Assembly: GCA_019802505.1 (NCBI GenBank) | Contig: JAFMOC010000039.1 | Coordinates: 744,001-808,000, forward strand | Reading direction: 5' to 3' | DNA: 64,000 bases | Source of the DNA: Corydoras sp. C115 | Taxonomy: Eukaryota > Chordata > Actinopteri > Siluriformes > Callichthyidae | Shown here: positions 62,023 to 64,000 of the stretch, in pieces | How the letters are laid out: every line of letters begins with the position of its first letter | How positions within the stretch are numbered: position 1 is the stretch's first letter | Notes under the pieces: model-generated | The model's database searches: none | The model's input: only the letters and a program-made list of their open reading frames with translations | What the model was told of the DNA's origin: nothing | Position numbers and translations under genes: made by a program

Positions 62023-62604
62023 CGGCACGGTGGCTTAGTGGTTAGCACGTTCGCCTCTCAGCGCTAGGGATTCCCGGTTTGAATCCCCATCTGAGTGGAG
62101 TTTCCATGTTCTCCCCGTGTCCGCGTGGGTTTCCTCCTGGTTCTCCGGTTTCCTCCCACAGTCCAAAAACATGGATCAAGTCAATTGAGTTCTCCAAATT
62201 GCCCCATATAGAGTGTGTGTGTTTGTGTGTGTGAGTGTGTGCCCAGCGATAGATTGGCGCCCGTTCTCCCCTGGATGGGCATGGGGAACCCCACCACGAC
62301 CCTAATATAGGATAAAGTGGAAGATAATGAATGAATGAATAATCTGAGCAGATACACCCAGGACAGGGTGCCAATCTATCGCTGTGCACACACTCACTCA
62401 CTCACACAGACATACACACTCTATATGGGGTAATTTGGAGAACTCAATTGACTTGATCCATGGTTATGGACTGTGGGAGGAAACAGGAGAACCCGGAGGA
62501 AACCCACACGGACACGGGGAGAACATGGAAACGCCACCCAGATGGGGATTCGAACCAGGAATCCCTAGTGCTGAGAGGCGAACGTGCTAACCACTAAGCC
62601 ACCA
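62023..62604. mobile_element. Two SINEs joined tail-side in inverted orientation
   Basis: A plus-oriented copy (62023-62343; head GGCGGCACGGTGGCTTAGTGG, AATG tail) is followed at once by a minus-oriented copy (about 62344-62604). The second lacks its tail and starts at GAGCAGATACACCCAGG. Most of the second copy can pair with the first. A clean target duplication for the pair is not visible. Confidence 0.9.
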
Positions 62605-63534
62605 GTGTGTAATCAATTTTTTTAATGAAAGTAATGTTCATATAAGTATATACCAATAGGGTTTTCAGGGATATTAATTTTCTCCAAATTCTTTACTGCT
62701 ATGTCTTTAACATAACGCTGTGATATTTTCAACATTTTACACCATTGTTGTGCAATGGGTGCAAATAATGTAGGTTTAAGCATAACTCTTTCAAAAACAT
62801 GAATTGAAATAGTGACCTTCAGAGATTTCTGGTATGTTCAGGAGCATGAACTAAGAATTTAGTATTTTTCTTTGACAGACTGATATTGCCTGTGATATAA
62901 GTGGAGTTCAGTATTCTTTAGTGACTGCAGGTTTTTCAGGTCCTGCAGCTTCAAAATGTGCCTAAACTATCAATGATCCTTTAGAATCTCATTTAGAAGC
63001 TGAAACTGTTATGGAGTTATATACAATGAAACAAATTTAAACATGTCCCTTAATAATTTTTTTTCAAAAATGGTAGGAATTTTCCATTTCTCTAAATAAA
63101 AATAATAATAACACAAAAGTGACAGGTTTTGACATATTTCTCTTTTTTTTTTCTTTTTTACAAATGCATATTGTAAATGATGTAATTAGAGATTATAAAG
63201 ATTACTTAATGTTAGAATTCAGAATGTAACTTCTTGCTATTACACTCCACTTGATTGTTTAATAAAATAGTGCCCCCAAGTGCCTTTAATCAGAAAGAAA
63301 TTTTTATTTTTTTTTTTTAATTTTTTTAAAGATGTTTTAAATTGAAATCTTGCTGTCAAATATTTTTATACTTTAATTGACATTTTACATTTTACCTTTA
63401 ATTCATAAAGAAAGCAATAGCGAGCTTATTGTAATAATATTTCTTATAACTGCAATATTTTTCAGTATTGTTTAGTAAGTTGGTAATTTTTCTTTTACGA
63501 TTCTTTTTGTTCTGTGTAATAATGTTTTGTATAT
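62605..63534. other. Non-genic AT-rich sequence
   Basis: Homopolymer T-runs occur near 63145-63165 and 63300-63330. No exon is seen. Confidence 0.55.
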
Positions 63535-63900
63535 TGGAATTGAATTGGGGCGGCACGGTGGCTTAGTGGTTTGCACATTCGCCTCCCAGCGCTAGGGATT
63601 CCCAGTTCGAATCCCGATCTGAGTGGAGTTTCCATGTTCTCCCCGTGTCCACGTGGGTTTCCTCCAGGTTCTCCAGTTTCCACCCACAGTCCAAAAACAT
63701 GGATCAAGTCAATTGAGTTCTCCAAATTGCCCCATATAGAGTGTGTATGTGTGCCTGTCTGTGTGAGTGAGTGTGTGCCCAGGGATAGATTGGCGTCCTG
63801 CCCAGCGCCCAAAACGTTCTCCCCTGGATGGGCATGGAGAACCCCCCCCCGCGATCCCTAATTATAAAGCGGAAGATAATGGATGGATGGAATTGAATTG
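63535..63900 (+). mobile_element. tRNA-like SINE, full length, plus orientation
   Basis: The body is 63548-63887, with head GGCGGCACGGTGGCTTAGTGG, B-box-like AGTTCGAATCC and a (GGAT)n tail. The duplication TGGAATTGAATTG is at 63535-63547 and 63888-63900. Confidence 0.95.
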
Positions 63901-64000
63901 TAAGAGCAATGTAGTTTAAAAGAAAAAATGGTTTTGTCATCAATAGTATGATTTAGCAATAACAAAAAGCTCCAAGTGACCTTTTTTGACTTTGAGTCAA

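Noticed and set aside
63548..63887. Conserved frames reading FGLWEETGEPGGNP-like peptides in many places
   Set aside because: They recur wherever the SINE does, on both strands. They are translations of the repeat, not a protein family.

Overview
The window looks like nuclear DNA of a teleost fish. It is AT-rich and full of TA, CA/TG and GATA microsatellites. It also carries a tRNA-like SINE family with (AATG)n or (GATG)n tails, Tc1-like transposon remnants and LINE 3' tails. Genes are small, interrupted by introns with GT-AG borders, and widely spaced. The species cannot be fixed from the sequence; a siluriform or another otophysan is my guess only.

Layout. At 6.8-7.9 kb (+) is a two-exon bHLH gene, tcf15 (paraxis). 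From 8.2 to 18.9 kb I see only repeats and unassigned sequence. From 19.0 to 33.1 kb (+) lie three tandem, divergent single-Ig-V-domain membrane proteins, here called A, B and C. Their closest resemblance is to CD83. At 35.2-36.3 kb (-) is an intact single-exon melanocortin receptor, mc3r, with an unusual low-complexity C-terminal extension. From 36.4 to 46.1 kb there is no gene, but there is a Tc1 deletion derivative with both terminal repeats. From 46.5 to 61.5 kb (+) all 13 coding exons of a sodium/dicarboxylate cotransporter, slc13a3 (NaDC3), can be traced. Exon 5 lacks one base, which shifts the frame.

In human, TCF15, MC3R and SLC13A3 are all on chromosome 20, so the scaffold is a recognisable chromosome-20-type synteny block. 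Human CD83 is on chromosome 6. The Ig trio is therefore the part that a conserved block does not predict, and it is the best candidate for something little described. All three genes share a short phase-1 leader exon. A and C share an intron that splits the Ig domain after the C-strand Trp-Tyr-Lys. B has lost that intron. B and C share a lysine in the middle of the transmembrane segment, at the same distance from a Gly-Phe pair, and have short tails without ITIM or ITAM motifs. This is the usual architecture of receptors that signal through an adaptor.

Mobile DNA explains much of the rest. At least ten SINE copies are readable and most have clear target-site duplications. One SINE copy plus its flank is present twice (28.0 and 32.2 kb), and the order of events can be inferred. 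The tcf15, mc3r and slc13a3 genes show no functional link with each other beyond shared ancestry of the region.
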